From a virus, in the IMG/VR virus record IMGVR_UViG_3300021440_000122, positions 1-23,874 of that record: a DNA stretch of 23,874 bases. One strand, 5' to 3'. Positions within the stretch are counted from its first letter, which is position 1. Each line of letters opens with the position of its first letter. This document shows, one piece after another, positions 16,605-22,039 of this stretch. Position numbers and translations under genes: made by a program. The notes below the pieces were generated by a model. That model was not told the DNA's origin. It ran no database searches and saw only the letters and a list, made by a program, of their open reading frames with translations.

Positions 16605-17023
16605 GTACCCGTGCCATCACCGCACTACGATCACCGTTCCTGCCGCTGGCTGAGGCGTTTCTGGCTGAGTGCGAAAAGCAGGGGCTGGATGTGTTGGTGG
16701 TCTGCACGCTGCGGACGCTCGATGAACAGGCCGCGCTGTACAGCCAAGGGCGCACGACACCGGGCAAGATCGTCACGAACGCCAAACCCGGCAGCAGCGC
16801 CCACAACTACGGCTTTGCGATGGACTGCTGCCCTCTGCTGAACGGCAAGCTGATATGGGGGCTGCCAGAGGGTGACGCGGTATCTGACCCGCTGTGGCAG
16901 CAGTACGGGGCCATTGCCCGTCAGTGCGGGCTGGAGTGGGGCGGGAACTGGGCCGGATTTCCAGAAGGACCACATGTTCAACTGCCCAACTGGCGCGACC
17001 ACATTCCAGAGGGGGCAACATGA
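16601..17023 (+). CDS. Endolysin: M15-type zinc peptidase (VanY / T5 endolysin-like)
   Basis: A 140-residue single-domain peptidoglycan peptidase. Visible family marks are TLRT (R38), the SSAHNYGFAMD block with H68 and D75 as zinc ligands, LEWGGNW (E112 a candidate catalytic acid) and GPHVQL with H125 as the third zinc ligand. Members are D-Ala-D-Ala carboxypeptidases or L-Ala-D-Glu endopeptidases; phage versions cut the stem peptide to lyse the cell. There is no signal peptide, membrane anchor or wall-binding domain, so it needs a holin for release. The start is a GTG overlapping the previous stop, with a GAGGGG site five bases upstream. The next gene begins inside its stop (ATGA). Confidence 0.92.
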   Translation: MSTRAITALRSPFLPLAEAFLAECEKQGLDVLVVCTLRTLDEQAALYSQGRTTPGKIVTNAKPGSSAHNYGFAMDCCPLLNGKLIWGLPEGDAVSDPLWQQYGAIARQCGLEWGGNWAGFPEGPHVQLPNWRDHIPEGAT

Positions 17024-17277
17024 GCGCGTCCGCCGAAAACGTGGCGTTACTGCCCATCTGGAAGAAAAACGCCAGTGCGGGCGAGCGACTGCGAGAGCTG
17101 GCGCAATTGGCAGACAAGCATCCCGTCTGGTTCGAGAAATGGGTATTGGTCTACTGCGAGGACAACGAAGAACGGTTTGTGACCCGCACATGTTCGGGCG
17201 AAAGCACGCGAACTTCTGACAAAATCGCTGTGCTTGAGGCTGGCAAACTCGATATCTGGGAGGCAGCTCGGCGATGA
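17020..17277 (+). CDS. Small cytoplasmic phage protein, function unknown
   Basis: An 85-residue protein I do not recognise. It has an amphipathic region (SAGERLRELAQLADKHPVWFEKW), a strand pair with two cysteines (VYCEDN and RTCSG), and a helical C-terminus (LEAGKLDIWEAARR). There is no membrane segment or signal. The start is the ATG overlapping the endolysin stop; a longer reading from 16894 would overlap most of the endolysin end and is unlikely. The 3' end overlaps the next gene by 4 bases. Its place between endolysin and a membrane protein suggests a lysis-linked or accessory role, which is not shown by the sequence. Confidence 0.72.
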   Translation: MSASAENVALLPIWKKNASAGERLRELAQLADKHPVWFEKWVLVYCEDNEERFVTRTCSGESTRTSDKIAVLEAGKLDIWEAARR

Positions 17278-17612
17278 CCCTCTCCACGATCCCGCACCTC
17301 AAGATATTCGCCCTGCTGGCCCTGATGGCGGTCGGGCTGGTTATCGTTCGCTCACTGCTGCGACGGGACCAGAGCGAAGGCAGCAGGCTGGACCTCGACG
17401 ACCTGCTGATCGACCCCTCGACCAACCGGATCAGCAAGGCCGCTGCCGTGCTCATGGGGTCGTTTGCGATAGCCAGCTGGGTGCTTGTCTATACGACACT
17501 CACGAAAGGCATAGACCCGGTTCTGTACGGGGCATACCTTGCAGTCTATGCCACGCCGGCAGTGATCAAGATCGTCAGCGACGGCAAACCGCCAGCGGAC
17601 GGGGGTAAGTAA
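17274..17612 (+). CDS. Small multi-span membrane protein, holin candidate
   Basis: A 112-residue protein with three likely membrane segments: about 8-29 (LKIFALLALMAVGLVIVRSLL), about 58-77 (AAAVLMGSFAIASWVLVYTT) and about 84-102 (VLYGAYLAVYATPAVIKIV). A charged loop (RRDQSEGSRLDLDDLLIDPS) lies between the first two. The C-terminus is short and hydrophilic (DGKPPADGGK). Size, topology and location two genes after the endolysin fit a holin. It competes for that role with the single-span protein at 16314. It begins inside the previous stop (ATGA). Confidence 0.72.
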   Translation: MTLSTIPHLKIFALLALMAVGLVIVRSLLRRDQSEGSRLDLDDLLIDPSTNRISKAAAVLMGSFAIASWVLVYTTLTKGIDPVLYGAYLAVYATPAVIKIVSDGKPPADGGK

Positions 17613-17613
17613 C

Positions 17614-18042
17614 GTGGCGGATGAAATCTATAGTAGGCTAGCAAACGCTTTGTTTTCAGCGCGGCAAGCCCAATCTAGCAATGGGCAGCAGCTCCCGTTT
17701 TCGCCTATGCCTGCTACGCCGCTGGTCCATGGAAACATCGACCTGCATAATCGGCCAGTGGTCAAGAACCCCGACGGATCAATCAGCACCGTGCGATCCA
17801 TGTCGTTCGGCACGGATCAAGGGGAAGTACTGGTTCCCACCGTCAGCAACGACGGGAAAATCCTCTCAGACGCTGACGCAATTCGTCAGTACTACCTGAC
17901 GGGGCAGCATTTGGGGATTTTCCGCACACCGCAAGAAGCCACAGCTGCTGCAATCCGCCTGCACAACGCACAGGCCCAAGAATACGGACCTAAGTGGGGC
18001 GTAAGTCTTAACGCGTTATTCGCACCAAGAGGGGGGAAGTGA
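17614..18042 (+). CDS. Small phage protein with a NIDL-NRPVV-type domain, function unknown
   Basis: A 142-residue protein starting with GTG one base after the previous stop. About 35 variable polar residues are followed by a compact domain (about 40-130): GNIDLHNRPVVKNPDGSIST, then VRSMSF, GEVLVPTVSNDGKILSDADA, the TGQHLGIF motif, and a helix (TPQEATAAAIRLHNAQAQEY). I know this domain pattern as a recurring piece of larger phage virion proteins, with no assigned activity. Here it stands almost alone inside the lysis cassette. No catalytic residues are evident. It could be virion-associated or a lysis accessory. The TGA overlaps the Rz start. Confidence 0.7.
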   Translation: MADEIYSRLANALFSARQAQSSNGQQLPFSPMPATPLVHGNIDLHNRPVVKNPDGSISTVRSMSFGTDQGEVLVPTVSNDGKILSDADAIRQYYLTGQHLGIFRTPQEATAAAIRLHNAQAQEYGPKWGVSLNALFAPRGGK

Positions 18043-18575
18043 TGCCGTTCTTGACGCTGCTCTGGCAGTTCCGCCGCCCGCTCGCCTACGCGGCCCTATT
18101 GGCGGGTCTGGTGTCGGGGGCATTGTGGTACCGCCACAGCCTGATCGCAGCCGGTGAGGCCGCTGGGGCCGCCAGAGTGCAGGCGCTGTGGGATGCCGCG
18201 AACGCCGCCGCGCTGAAGGTAGCTACCGATGCCGCCCATGACCGAGAAACGAAGGACGCGGCAGACGCCGCCCGCAATGAGGTACTTGCCCATGACTACG
18301 CCGCGAAACTGGCCGCTTCTGCTGCTGACAACGGCAGGCTTACACGCCTGCTCAACCGTGCCCTGCAAGCCCCTGCCGCCGGTAGTGGTCCCGCCGCCGA
18401 AGGTGCAGATATCGCCGGAACTGCTCCAGCCAGCGCGACGGGAAGCCCTGAACCGGCTGCTGGAGAGACTGGAATCGCAGCCGACATCGCCCGCGCCCTG
18501 ACCGAAGCGCGGCAGAACGCGGATCAGCTCGACGCGCTACTTTCTCAACTCAAGCCACAGATAGAAGGCAGGTGA
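18042..18575 (+). CDS. Rz: Rz-like inner-membrane spanin subunit
   Basis: A 177-residue protein with an N-terminal membrane anchor (about 12-30, RPLAYAALLAGLVSGALWY). A long Ala-rich, charged periplasmic helix follows (about 35-115), then a low-complexity Ala/Gly/Pro stretch and a final helix (ALTEARQNADQLDALLSQLK). This is the architecture of an i-spanin, which links the inner membrane to the outer-membrane Rz1 lipoprotein and fuses the two during lysis. The identification is strengthened by the Rz1 frame nested inside it. The ATG at 18042 is preceded by a G-rich ribosome site; the GTG one codon earlier is an alternative. The start overlaps the previous stop by one base (TGATG). Confidence 0.87.
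   Translation: MPFLTLLWQFRRPLAYAALLAGLVSGALWYRHSLIAAGEAAGAARVQALWDAANAAALKVATDAAHDRETKDAADAARNEVLAHDYAAKLAASAADNGRLTRLLNRALQAPAAGSGPAAEGADIAGTAPASATGSPEPAAGETGIAADIARALTEARQNADQLDALLSQLKPQIEGR
18292..18501 (+). CDS. Rz1: Rz1-like outer-membrane spanin lipoprotein, nested in Rz
   Basis: A 69-residue frame lying wholly inside the Rz gene in another reading frame. MTTPRNWPLLLLTTAGLHAC forms a short lipoprotein signal with Cys20 as the lipidation site. The -2 histidine of the lipobox is unusual. The mature part is proline-rich near its start (CKPLPPVVVPPPKV), as in known Rz1 proteins, and ends in a charged helix (ARREALNRLLERLESQ). Sorting to the outer membrane and pairing with Rz in the periplasm follow from the family. 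The start at 18292 has a TGAGGT site eight bases upstream; the ATG at 18277 lacks one. Confidence 0.85.
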   Translation: MTTPRNWPLLLLTTAGLHACSTVPCKPLPPVVVPPPKVQISPELLQPARREALNRLLERLESQPTSPAP

Positions 18576-18580
18576 TCATC

Positions 18581-18628
18581 ATGGCGAAGAAAGGCAAGGG
18601 CGGTCGCGGCAAGGGCAAGGGCTGCTGA
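18581..18628 (+). CDS. 15-residue lysine/glycine mini-protein (putative)
   Basis: A 15-codon frame, MAKKGKGGRGKGKGC, begins five bases after an AGGTGA ribosome site that overlaps the Rz stop. It has seven basic residues (six Lys, one Arg), six Gly and a C-terminal cysteine. Only eight bases separate its stop from the hairpin that appears to end the late transcript. If translated, it would be a nucleic-acid- or membrane-binding peptide, possibly one able to form a dimer through the cysteine. The reading is speculative at this length; its support is the ribosome site, the position and the strongly non-random composition. Confidence 0.45.
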   Translation: MAKKGKGGRGKGKGC

Positions 18629-18635
18629 CCGATCA

Positions 18636-18658
18636 CGCTCCGGTTGCGAGCCGGAGCG
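18636..18658 (+). terminator. GC-rich hairpin closing the late operon
   Basis: CGCTCCGGTT (18636-18645) pairs with AGCCGGAGCG (18649-18658), ten pairs including one G-T, around a GCG loop. No strong T-run follows on either strand, so it is a weak intrinsic terminator or an RNA-stabilising 3' end. It lies between the last plus-strand frame and the last minus-strand gene and could serve both directions. Confidence 0.6.
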
Positions 18659-18774
18659 ATTCTGAGCGCGGCCCGTATCGTGGGCCAGACGGCGTGCCCT
18701 GCTGCGGGAGATCCATGAGGAAACATGCCAGCCGGCACGCTGAGGCTGTTAGCGACCTGCCCCTGCGCGTGAAA
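18659..18774. other. Convergent intergenic stretch
   Basis: About 115 bases between the ends of the plus- and minus-strand gene blocks. It holds a second small hairpin (GGCCC at 18670-18674, GGGCC at 18682-18686, seven-base loop). A plus-strand 33-codon frame starts at 18715 after a GGGAG; it is not supported beyond that. Confidence 0.5.
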
Positions 18775-18882
18775 TCAATGCCGATGCACAAACAGCCAGC
18801 CCGCTGCCAGCCATGAGGCGATAAAGGAAAGGATGGCGATGCAGGTGAGCATCACTGCAATCAGACCGTAGTTCAGCTTCAT
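18775..18882 (-). CDS. 35-residue single-span membrane protein
   Basis: A very small protein: MKLN, then a hydrophobic segment (about 5-29, YGLIAVMLTCIAILSFIASW and onward), ending GWLFVHRH. A GAGGTG site lies five bases before the ATG, and the start overlaps the stop of the upstream gene (ATGA). The longer frame from 18984 overlaps that gene almost fully and is unlikely. It is the last gene of the minus-strand chain, next to the convergent hairpins. Function is unknown; an inner-membrane location is inferred. Confidence 0.65.
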   Translation of the reverse strand: MKLNYGLIAVMLTCIAILSFIASWLAAGWLFVHRH

Positions 18883-19100
18883 CTCAGCACCTCGTAAACG
18901 CTTCCCCATCCCGATGCGTTGTAGCAGCGGATCGCCTCGCTTTCTGTGCGGAGTGCAACCGCGATCAGTTTGCGCCTCAGCCAATATCGGCGAAACACGA
19001 CGAACGCCAGCCAGTTCAGTCCAGTGCGATGCTCAGTCAGTTGCTCATACAGCCGCCTGCGCTCAGACTCAAGCTGCCAGAGGTAGTCAGTCGGGGTCAT
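18879..19100 (-). CDS. Small basic protein, function unknown
   Basis: A 73-residue protein with a charged N-terminal helix (TDYLWQLESERRRLYEQLTEHR), a more hydrophobic middle (NWLAFVVFRRYWLRRKLIAVAL) and a short C-terminus (SGWGSVYEVLR). The middle stretch is interrupted by arginines and is too polar for a confident membrane span, though it may associate with the membrane surface. The start overlaps the previous stop (ATGA) and has an AGGTGAAGGT sequence directly upstream. Its end overlaps the 35-residue membrane protein gene. I do not recognise a family. Confidence 0.68.
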   Translation of the reverse strand: MTPTDYLWQLESERRRLYEQLTEHRTGLNWLAFVVFRRYWLRRKLIAVALRTESEAIRCYNASGWGSVYEVLR

Positions 19101-19339
19101 ACCTTCACCTGTGCTGGTGCGTTAGTCAGCGGCCCCAGTATAGGCTCACCGCAACTGCACGATGGGCAGTGTGGCGATTCACGCTGGCGGGTGCGCTGGA
19201 GTTCGCGGAGGGCGGAGGCAGTATCTCGGTTGTGCTCGCATTGTCCGCAACCGTCTGCCGGACCTTTCCCCATATGCGGCTCTGACTCGGCGCATTCAAT
19301 CAAGTACGCCAACCGCTCATCGCTAATCTTCTGCGTCAT
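19097..19339 (-). CDS. Cysteine-rich small protein, possible zinc-binding
   Basis: An 80-residue protein with C31-x2-C34 (CGQC) and a second cluster C58-x2-C61-x-C63 (CPSCSCG). A charged helix (ASALRELQRTRQR) separates the two. This spacing suggests a zinc-ribbon-like fold. The N-terminus (SDERLAYLIECAESEPH) is helical. The chosen ATG at 19339 has GGGAG seven bases upstream; the longer reading from 19441 would overlap the upstream gene extensively. It overlaps the upstream gene by 17 bases, the longest overlap in this chain. DNA or protein binding is inferred only from the cysteine pattern. Confidence 0.68.
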   Translation of the reverse strand: MTQKISDERLAYLIECAESEPHMGKGPADGCGQCEHNRDTASALRELQRTRQRESPHCPSCSCGEPILGPLTNAPAQVKV

Positions 19340-19481
19340 TGCGGTTCTCCCATTCTGTAAGCGTGTTGTAGAGTGATACCAATCTGGTCTTAAGATCATC
19401 GTCGAGAATGGAATGGTTACCCCACGCCGGGAGAATTGCATCCCACGTCGCCTCCAGATCAGCCTGGCCGATGAAGTTCAT
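19323..19481 (-). CDS. 52-residue acidic protein, function unknown
   Basis: A short protein starting MNFIGQADLEATWDAILPAW, then a helical acidic part (LDDDLKTRLVSLYNTLTEWE) and an acidic tail (NRNDAED). The ATG overlaps the stop of the upstream gene (ATGA); an earlier in-frame ATG at 19523 lies inside that gene and is less likely. No known motif, membrane segment or cysteine is present. Small acidic early proteins of phages often bind and inhibit host proteins, but nothing here identifies a target. Confidence 0.62.
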   Translation of the reverse strand: MNFIGQADLEATWDAILPAWGNHSILDDDLKTRLVSLYNTLTEWENRNDAED

Positions 19482-19666
19482 GGGGCGGCTCCGTACTTCC
19501 GCGCAGCCTGCCATATCGCCCACATCTCCCTAACGTATTGGGCGTGGTACTTTCCGTCCTTGTCGCGGCTGAAGCCGACTGTGTGGCCAGGTTCCAATCC
19601 TTTGTGAGCGATTTCCTCGAAGTCGGCCTGCTCCTGCGTCACCGGCGGCGCGTTCTTGTGGGTCAT
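19478..19666 (-). CDS. 62-residue protein, function unknown
   Basis: Starts MTHKNAPPVTQEQADFEEIA and continues with a strand pair (HTVGFSRDKDGKYHAQYV) and a Trp-containing helix (REMWAIWQAARKYG) to the end. Such a C-terminal helix with WxxWQAAR recurs in small early proteins of phages from Gram-negative hosts, where it has no assigned function. Both ends overlap neighbours by 4 bases. It is soluble and has no metal-binding pattern. Confidence 0.68.
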   Translation of the reverse strand: MTHKNAPPVTQEQADFEEIAHKGLEPGHTVGFSRDKDGKYHAQYVREMWAIWQAARKYGAAP

Positions 19667-19902
19667 GGCTTATCTCCGGGCGAGGGCGGTCGCTTGCGGA
19701 CGCGAATGCCGAGAATAACTAAGTGCTCTTGGGTAGAAACAACGTCTCCGCGATGATCGTGCGTCCAGCCGTGGCTGTAAAGCCAGTCAAGAAGCTCCGT
19801 CCACTCTGCATCCGTGACCTCAAAACATAACCGTTCGACATCGCAATCTGCTGCACGCCTGATTGCGTGAATTGTTCGGGCTATCTCATTGAGAATCGTC
19901 AC
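19663..19902 (-). CDS. 79-residue protein, function unknown
   Basis: The start is a GTG at 19902, supported by a strong GAGGGAG site six bases upstream and by the GTGA overlap with the 32-residue membrane gene. A longer reading from 20061 would cover that gene and is rejected. The protein has a helical N-terminus (NEIARTIHAIRRAADCD), then FEVTDAEWTELLDWLYSHGW, a polar loop (THDHRGDVV) and a strand (HLVILGIRVRKR) before a proline-rich tail. It is a compact alpha/beta type with no recognised motif. Confidence 0.68.
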   Translation of the reverse strand: MTILNEIARTIHAIRRAADCDVERLCFEVTDAEWTELLDWLYSHGWTHDHRGDVVSTQEHLVILGIRVRKRPPSPGDKP

Positions 19903-19997
19903 GGCTTCTCCCTCATAACCACCCCAACAACCGAGCCCGCGATAAACAGCAGATTCGACAGCAGGGACAGGCCGAAAACGATGTGCTGCTTGGTCAT
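19899..19997 (-). CDS. 32-residue single-span membrane protein
   Basis: This frame reads MTKQH, then a hydrophobic stretch (IVFGLSLLSNLLFIAGSVVG plus VVM), then REKP. Its ATG overlaps the stop of the cysteine-rich gene upstream (ATGA) and its stop overlaps the GTG of the next gene (GTGA). These two couplings, plus the positive residues on both sides of one clean membrane span, make it likely to be real in spite of its size. Function is unknown; inner membrane inferred. Confidence 0.65.
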   Translation of the reverse strand: MTKQHIVFGLSLLSNLLFIAGSVVGVVMREKP

Positions 19998-20239
19998 GGC
20001 CGAGCGCCTCCACTGGTAACGTCCAGCCCTGACTTCGGCGCATGGACCTTTCCGACGCCATCGCAGGTGGGGCAGCTAAGTTGTGGTGCGCATTCCAGCC
20101 TACCCGGAAGATTCAATCCGCAGGTAGCCGTAAACACCTTGTTGCACTTCCAGCACATACCGGCCACAACATCATCACTGAAGCGATGCAGGTTGCAGGC
20201 GTCGAACTTGTGCTGGCAGACGGCGGAGAACAGTTTCAT
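19994..20239 (-). CDS. Cysteine-rich small protein, zinc-finger-like
   Basis: An 81-residue protein with eight cysteines: C8, C15, C29-x2-C32, C40, C50 and C56-x2-C59. The last pair lies in CPTCDGVGKV, which resembles one CxxCxGxG unit of DnaJ-type zinc centres. The first pair (CWKCNKVF) looks like a zinc knuckle. Two zinc sites are plausible. A GGGAGGGG site just upstream and the ATGA overlap with the Lar-like gene fix the start. It may bind nucleic acid or a host protein; the role is not shown. Confidence 0.72.
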   Translation of the reverse strand: MKLFSAVCQHKFDACNLHRFSDDVVAGMCWKCNKVFTATCGLNLPGRLECAPQLSCPTCDGVGKVHAPKSGLDVTSGGARP

Positions 20240-20871
20240 TTCCCCTCCCTCACGGCGTCGATGACAGCTCTCGGATCAGTGCCTATCGGTGGATACGACA
20301 CACCAGCGTCTAATACGCGAGATTCGATGTTGTTGAAATGGTCAGCATCCAATAGGGCAGTGAGGTCGGCCATTATTAGTTGCAGGCAACTCGTCAGCCG
20401 CTCCGCATCCGCCCGCAGCGCCTCGACCGTTGACTCAGGGACGTAGCGCACATGCTCGCAGCCTTCGTACTTTTCGTGATCGCCTTTGCATACGAGTAGG
20501 TCAGCGCCATCCTCTTTGATATTCCACCTGCGAGTGTTCCGGTAGTCGTTAACCTCGGATTGCAGCTCCTCGACCTGCGCTTGCAGGGCGGACTCTCGCT
20601 CCGCACTCTCCGCGCTGTTCACCCGCCACGCTTCCAGGTGCTCGCCGTGGCGCGTTTCGAGGGAGGCCAGCTTCTCCTCCGCCTCACTGAGCGCGTCGTG
20701 TCGCACGTTCCAATGCCGACCTGCTTTGTGATCTGGCCCGCAAGACGTGCAGTCGTTGCACTGCATGAACTGTATCCCGTCGTGGGTATACTCTCGAATA
20801 TCCGCACCGCCGCAGAATGGGCATGGTTTCAGGGCTGCCGCCCCCTCGCTGATGTCCACGGGGGAGGTCAC
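20236..20871 (-). CDS. Lar-like zinc-finger protein with a coiled-coil extension
   Basis: A 211-residue protein starting with GTG at 20871, within the upstream stop (GTGA) and with GGAGG upstream. Residues 14-50 hold LKPCPFCGGADI (C17, C20) and CNDCTSCG (C38, C41), the four-cysteine pattern of the Lar family. Lar of the Rac prophage eases EcoKI restriction of phage DNA (family knowledge). Many phage proteins share only the finger, so anti-restriction is not assured here. Residues about 59-110 are a coiled coil (SEAEEKLASLETRHGEHLEA). The C-terminus has a domain with YVPESTVEALRADAERL and ends in IGTDPRAVIDAVREG. The length is about three times that of stand-alone Lar proteins. Confidence 0.78.
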   Translation of the reverse strand: MTSPVDISEGAAALKPCPFCGGADIREYTHDGIQFMQCNDCTSCGPDHKAGRHWNVRHDALSEAEEKLASLETRHGEHLEAWRVNSAESAERESALQAQVEELQSEVNDYRNTRRWNIKEDGADLLVCKGDHEKYEGCEHVRYVPESTVEALRADAERLTSCLQLIMADLTALLDADHFNNIESRVLDAGVSYPPIGTDPRAVIDAVREGK

Positions 20872-21173
20872 TTCACCACCTCCATCACTGCGGCTACCAC
20901 AGCGTCGAGCCATGTGGGGCCGCAGCGTTGATCGTTTAGTCCTACGCCCCACGACGCCTCATAGCGAAGTTCCGCGCCGTAATCAGTTCCTCGGTCGCAG
21001 ATCGCTGGCGCATATCCCCTCTCCGCCAGCTTCTCTAGCAGCGCCAGAAGAAGTACACCGTCTTGCGCCATGAGCCCCTGGAAACAAAGGCGCGGACCTC
21101 CGAGACGGAAATTCATCACGCGCCATGGAAAGCCCAAAAACTCCGCCACCTTCGCCAGTTCGGAGGGGGTCAT
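20868..21173 (-). CDS. Small alpha/beta protein, phage ABA-sandwich-like
   Basis: A 101-residue protein: a helix (SELAKVAEFLGFPW), a short loop, then LLALLEKLAERGYAPAICD, a strand segment (YGAELRYEASWGVG), and a final helix (PTWLDAVVAAVMEVV). The helix-strand-helix order with LLEKLAERGY and a C-terminal Ala-rich helix resembles the phage ABA-sandwich (BC1872-like) family, whose function is unknown. This is a pattern match by eye. The start overlaps the lipoprotein gene stop (ATGA) and the stop overlaps the Lar-like start (GTGA). Confidence 0.65.
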   Translation of the reverse strand: MTPSELAKVAEFLGFPWRVMNFRLGGPRLCFQGLMAQDGVLLLALLEKLAERGYAPAICDRGTDYGAELRYEASWGVGLNDQRCGPTWLDAVVAAVMEVVK

Positions 21174-21379
21174 GGTGTTGCCTGTGGCGCTGTTTTGCTG
21201 CTCACCCTGCTGCCGTCTTTGCAGCCAGCCTCAGTCCACGAATGTGGAAACCCGCTGACTATATAGTTTACGCCACCAAAGTTAGCGCACAGGGATTGCG
21301 CGCGAGAAATCTCCGGTGCAGTTACCCTGTTGCTGCATCCAGTAAGTAGCGCGACAACACAAAGAAGAATTTTCTTCAT
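21170..21379 (-). CDS. Small early-region lipoprotein
   Basis: A 69-residue protein with a clear lipoprotein signal: MKKILLCVVALLTGC, lipobox LLTGC with the cysteine at residue 15. The mature part has a pair of cysteines (LCANFGG and GCKDGS) likely to form a disulphide. There is no Asp directly after the lipidated Cys (it is Ser), so outer-membrane sorting is likely. The start is the ATG at 21379, five bases after a GGAGGAGGAG site; the GTG one codon earlier is too close. Placed in the early-type operon rather than the lysis block, it could alter the cell surface, for example in superinfection exclusion. That is inference by analogy with T5 Llp and similar phage lipoproteins. Confidence 0.78.
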   Translation of the reverse strand: MKKILLCVVALLTGCSNRVTAPEISRAQSLCANFGGVNYIVSGFPHSWTEAGCKDGSRVSSKTAPQATP

Positions 21380-21687
21380 CACGTCTCCTCCTCCACTTCC
21401 AGTTCAACGCGAACGGGGGCGGAGATGCGGTATGGAGCATGTTCTGCGCCGTCCTTGGTGTACGAAAATGCTGTCCATGCAGGACCAATATCCCGACACT
21501 CATACACCCACCTCTCCACCTTCCGCGTGCGGGGCAGGCGGGTGCAGTTATCTACATGCCACGCCTCATAGTTACCATTTGGCAGGCGCACCATGGCGCG
21601 GTCATCAACCACGGCCCTGACCTCTGCCGCTGCTGTTCTACCGAAAAGCTGCACCCTATCCCCCACCTTAATCGTCTTGTCGGTCAT
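21379..21687 (-). CDS. 102-residue beta-rich protein, function unknown
   Basis: Begins MTDKTIKVGDRVQLFGRTAA, a strand-rich KOW/SH3-like opening, continuing with VVDDRAMVRLPNGNYEAW. The second half has a Trp-rich strand set (KVERWVYECRDIGPAWTAFS) and ends in an acidic tail (RVELEVEEET). The start is chosen at the ATG that overlaps the upstream stop (ATGA); the longer reading from 21753 overlaps the upstream gene. The SH3-like opening suggests binding to nucleic acid or protein but is a weak clue. Confidence 0.7.
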   Translation of the reverse strand: MTDKTIKVGDRVQLFGRTAAAEVRAVVDDRAMVRLPNGNYEAWHVDNCTRLPRTRKVERWVYECRDIGPAWTAFSYTKDGAEHAPYRISAPVRVELEVEEET

Positions 21688-21923
21688 GGCTTGTCCTTGA
21701 GTAGTTGTTCCAGTTTGTCGGTGTTGTCTGCGTGATTGAAGCGTGCGCAGCATCCACAGCCCATTGTGCTGATGACAGCACGGGCGGCATCCCTCAGCGC
21801 ATCCCGCTCGGCGGCGAGGGCGCGGATCATATCGCCGGCCATCGCTTCCGTATCCGTTGCGTCGCGGTGCTCAAGCGTCTCGCAAAGACGCTCCACCGCC
21901 TCAGTGCTGGTGTCGATGGTCAT
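21684..21923 (-). CDS. 79-residue helical protein, function unknown
   Basis: Starts MTIDTSTEAVERLCETLEHR, followed by a helical AMAGDMIRALAAERDALRDA and a cysteine cluster (GCGCCARFNH), ending LEQLLKDKP. The IRALAAERDALR helix is common in small early proteins of phages from Gram-negative hosts, with no known role. The ATG overlaps the upstream membrane-protein stop (ATGA); the longer frame from 21977 would lie inside that gene. The three closely spaced cysteines with a nearby histidine could hold a metal. Confidence 0.68.
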   Translation of the reverse strand: MTIDTSTEAVERLCETLEHRDATDTEAMAGDMIRALAAERDALRDAARAVISTMGCGCCARFNHADNTDKLEQLLKDKP

Positions 21924-22039
21924 ACCGCCCCCAGCACCGCCACGGCCAGCAGGATGCCAAACACCCAGCCCAGCCACGGGAAGCTGATGACCAGGCCGAT
22001 GATGCAGACGGCCAGCAGCAGGCTAAAGAACAGCTTCAT
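21920..22039 (-). CDS. 39-residue membrane protein (hairpin or single span)
   Basis: Almost the whole protein is hydrophobic: MKLFFSLLLAVCIIGLVIS, a turn with FPWLGW, then VFGILLAVAVLGAV. It could be two short spans joined at the Pro-Trp-Gly turn, or one long one. The ATG overlaps the stop of the 526-residue gene by one base (TGATG). The longer frame from 22138 lies inside that gene. Function is unknown. Confidence 0.68.
   Translation of the reverse strand: MKLFFSLLLAVCIIGLVISFPWLGWVFGILLAVAVLGAV

Noticed and set aside
16631-17455. 274-codon minus-strand frame across the endolysin region
   Set aside because: It lies opposite three overlapping, well-coupled plus-strand genes including a clear endolysin, and its composition looks like a shadow.
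18550-18738. Minus-strand 62-codon frame at the convergent junction
   Set aside because: It is opposite the Rz end, the mini-ORF and the hairpins; the upstream operon genes do not couple to it.
18691-18740. Distant inverted repeat GCGTGCC / GGCACGC
   Set aside because: Seven pairs with a loop of more than 30 bases; likely by chance in GC-rich DNA.
18715-18816. Plus-strand 33-codon frame with a GGGAG upstream
   Set aside because: Its end runs antisense into the coupled 35-residue membrane gene, it lies beyond the hairpin that seems to end late transcription, and its composition is not distinctive. It is not impossible, only unsupported.
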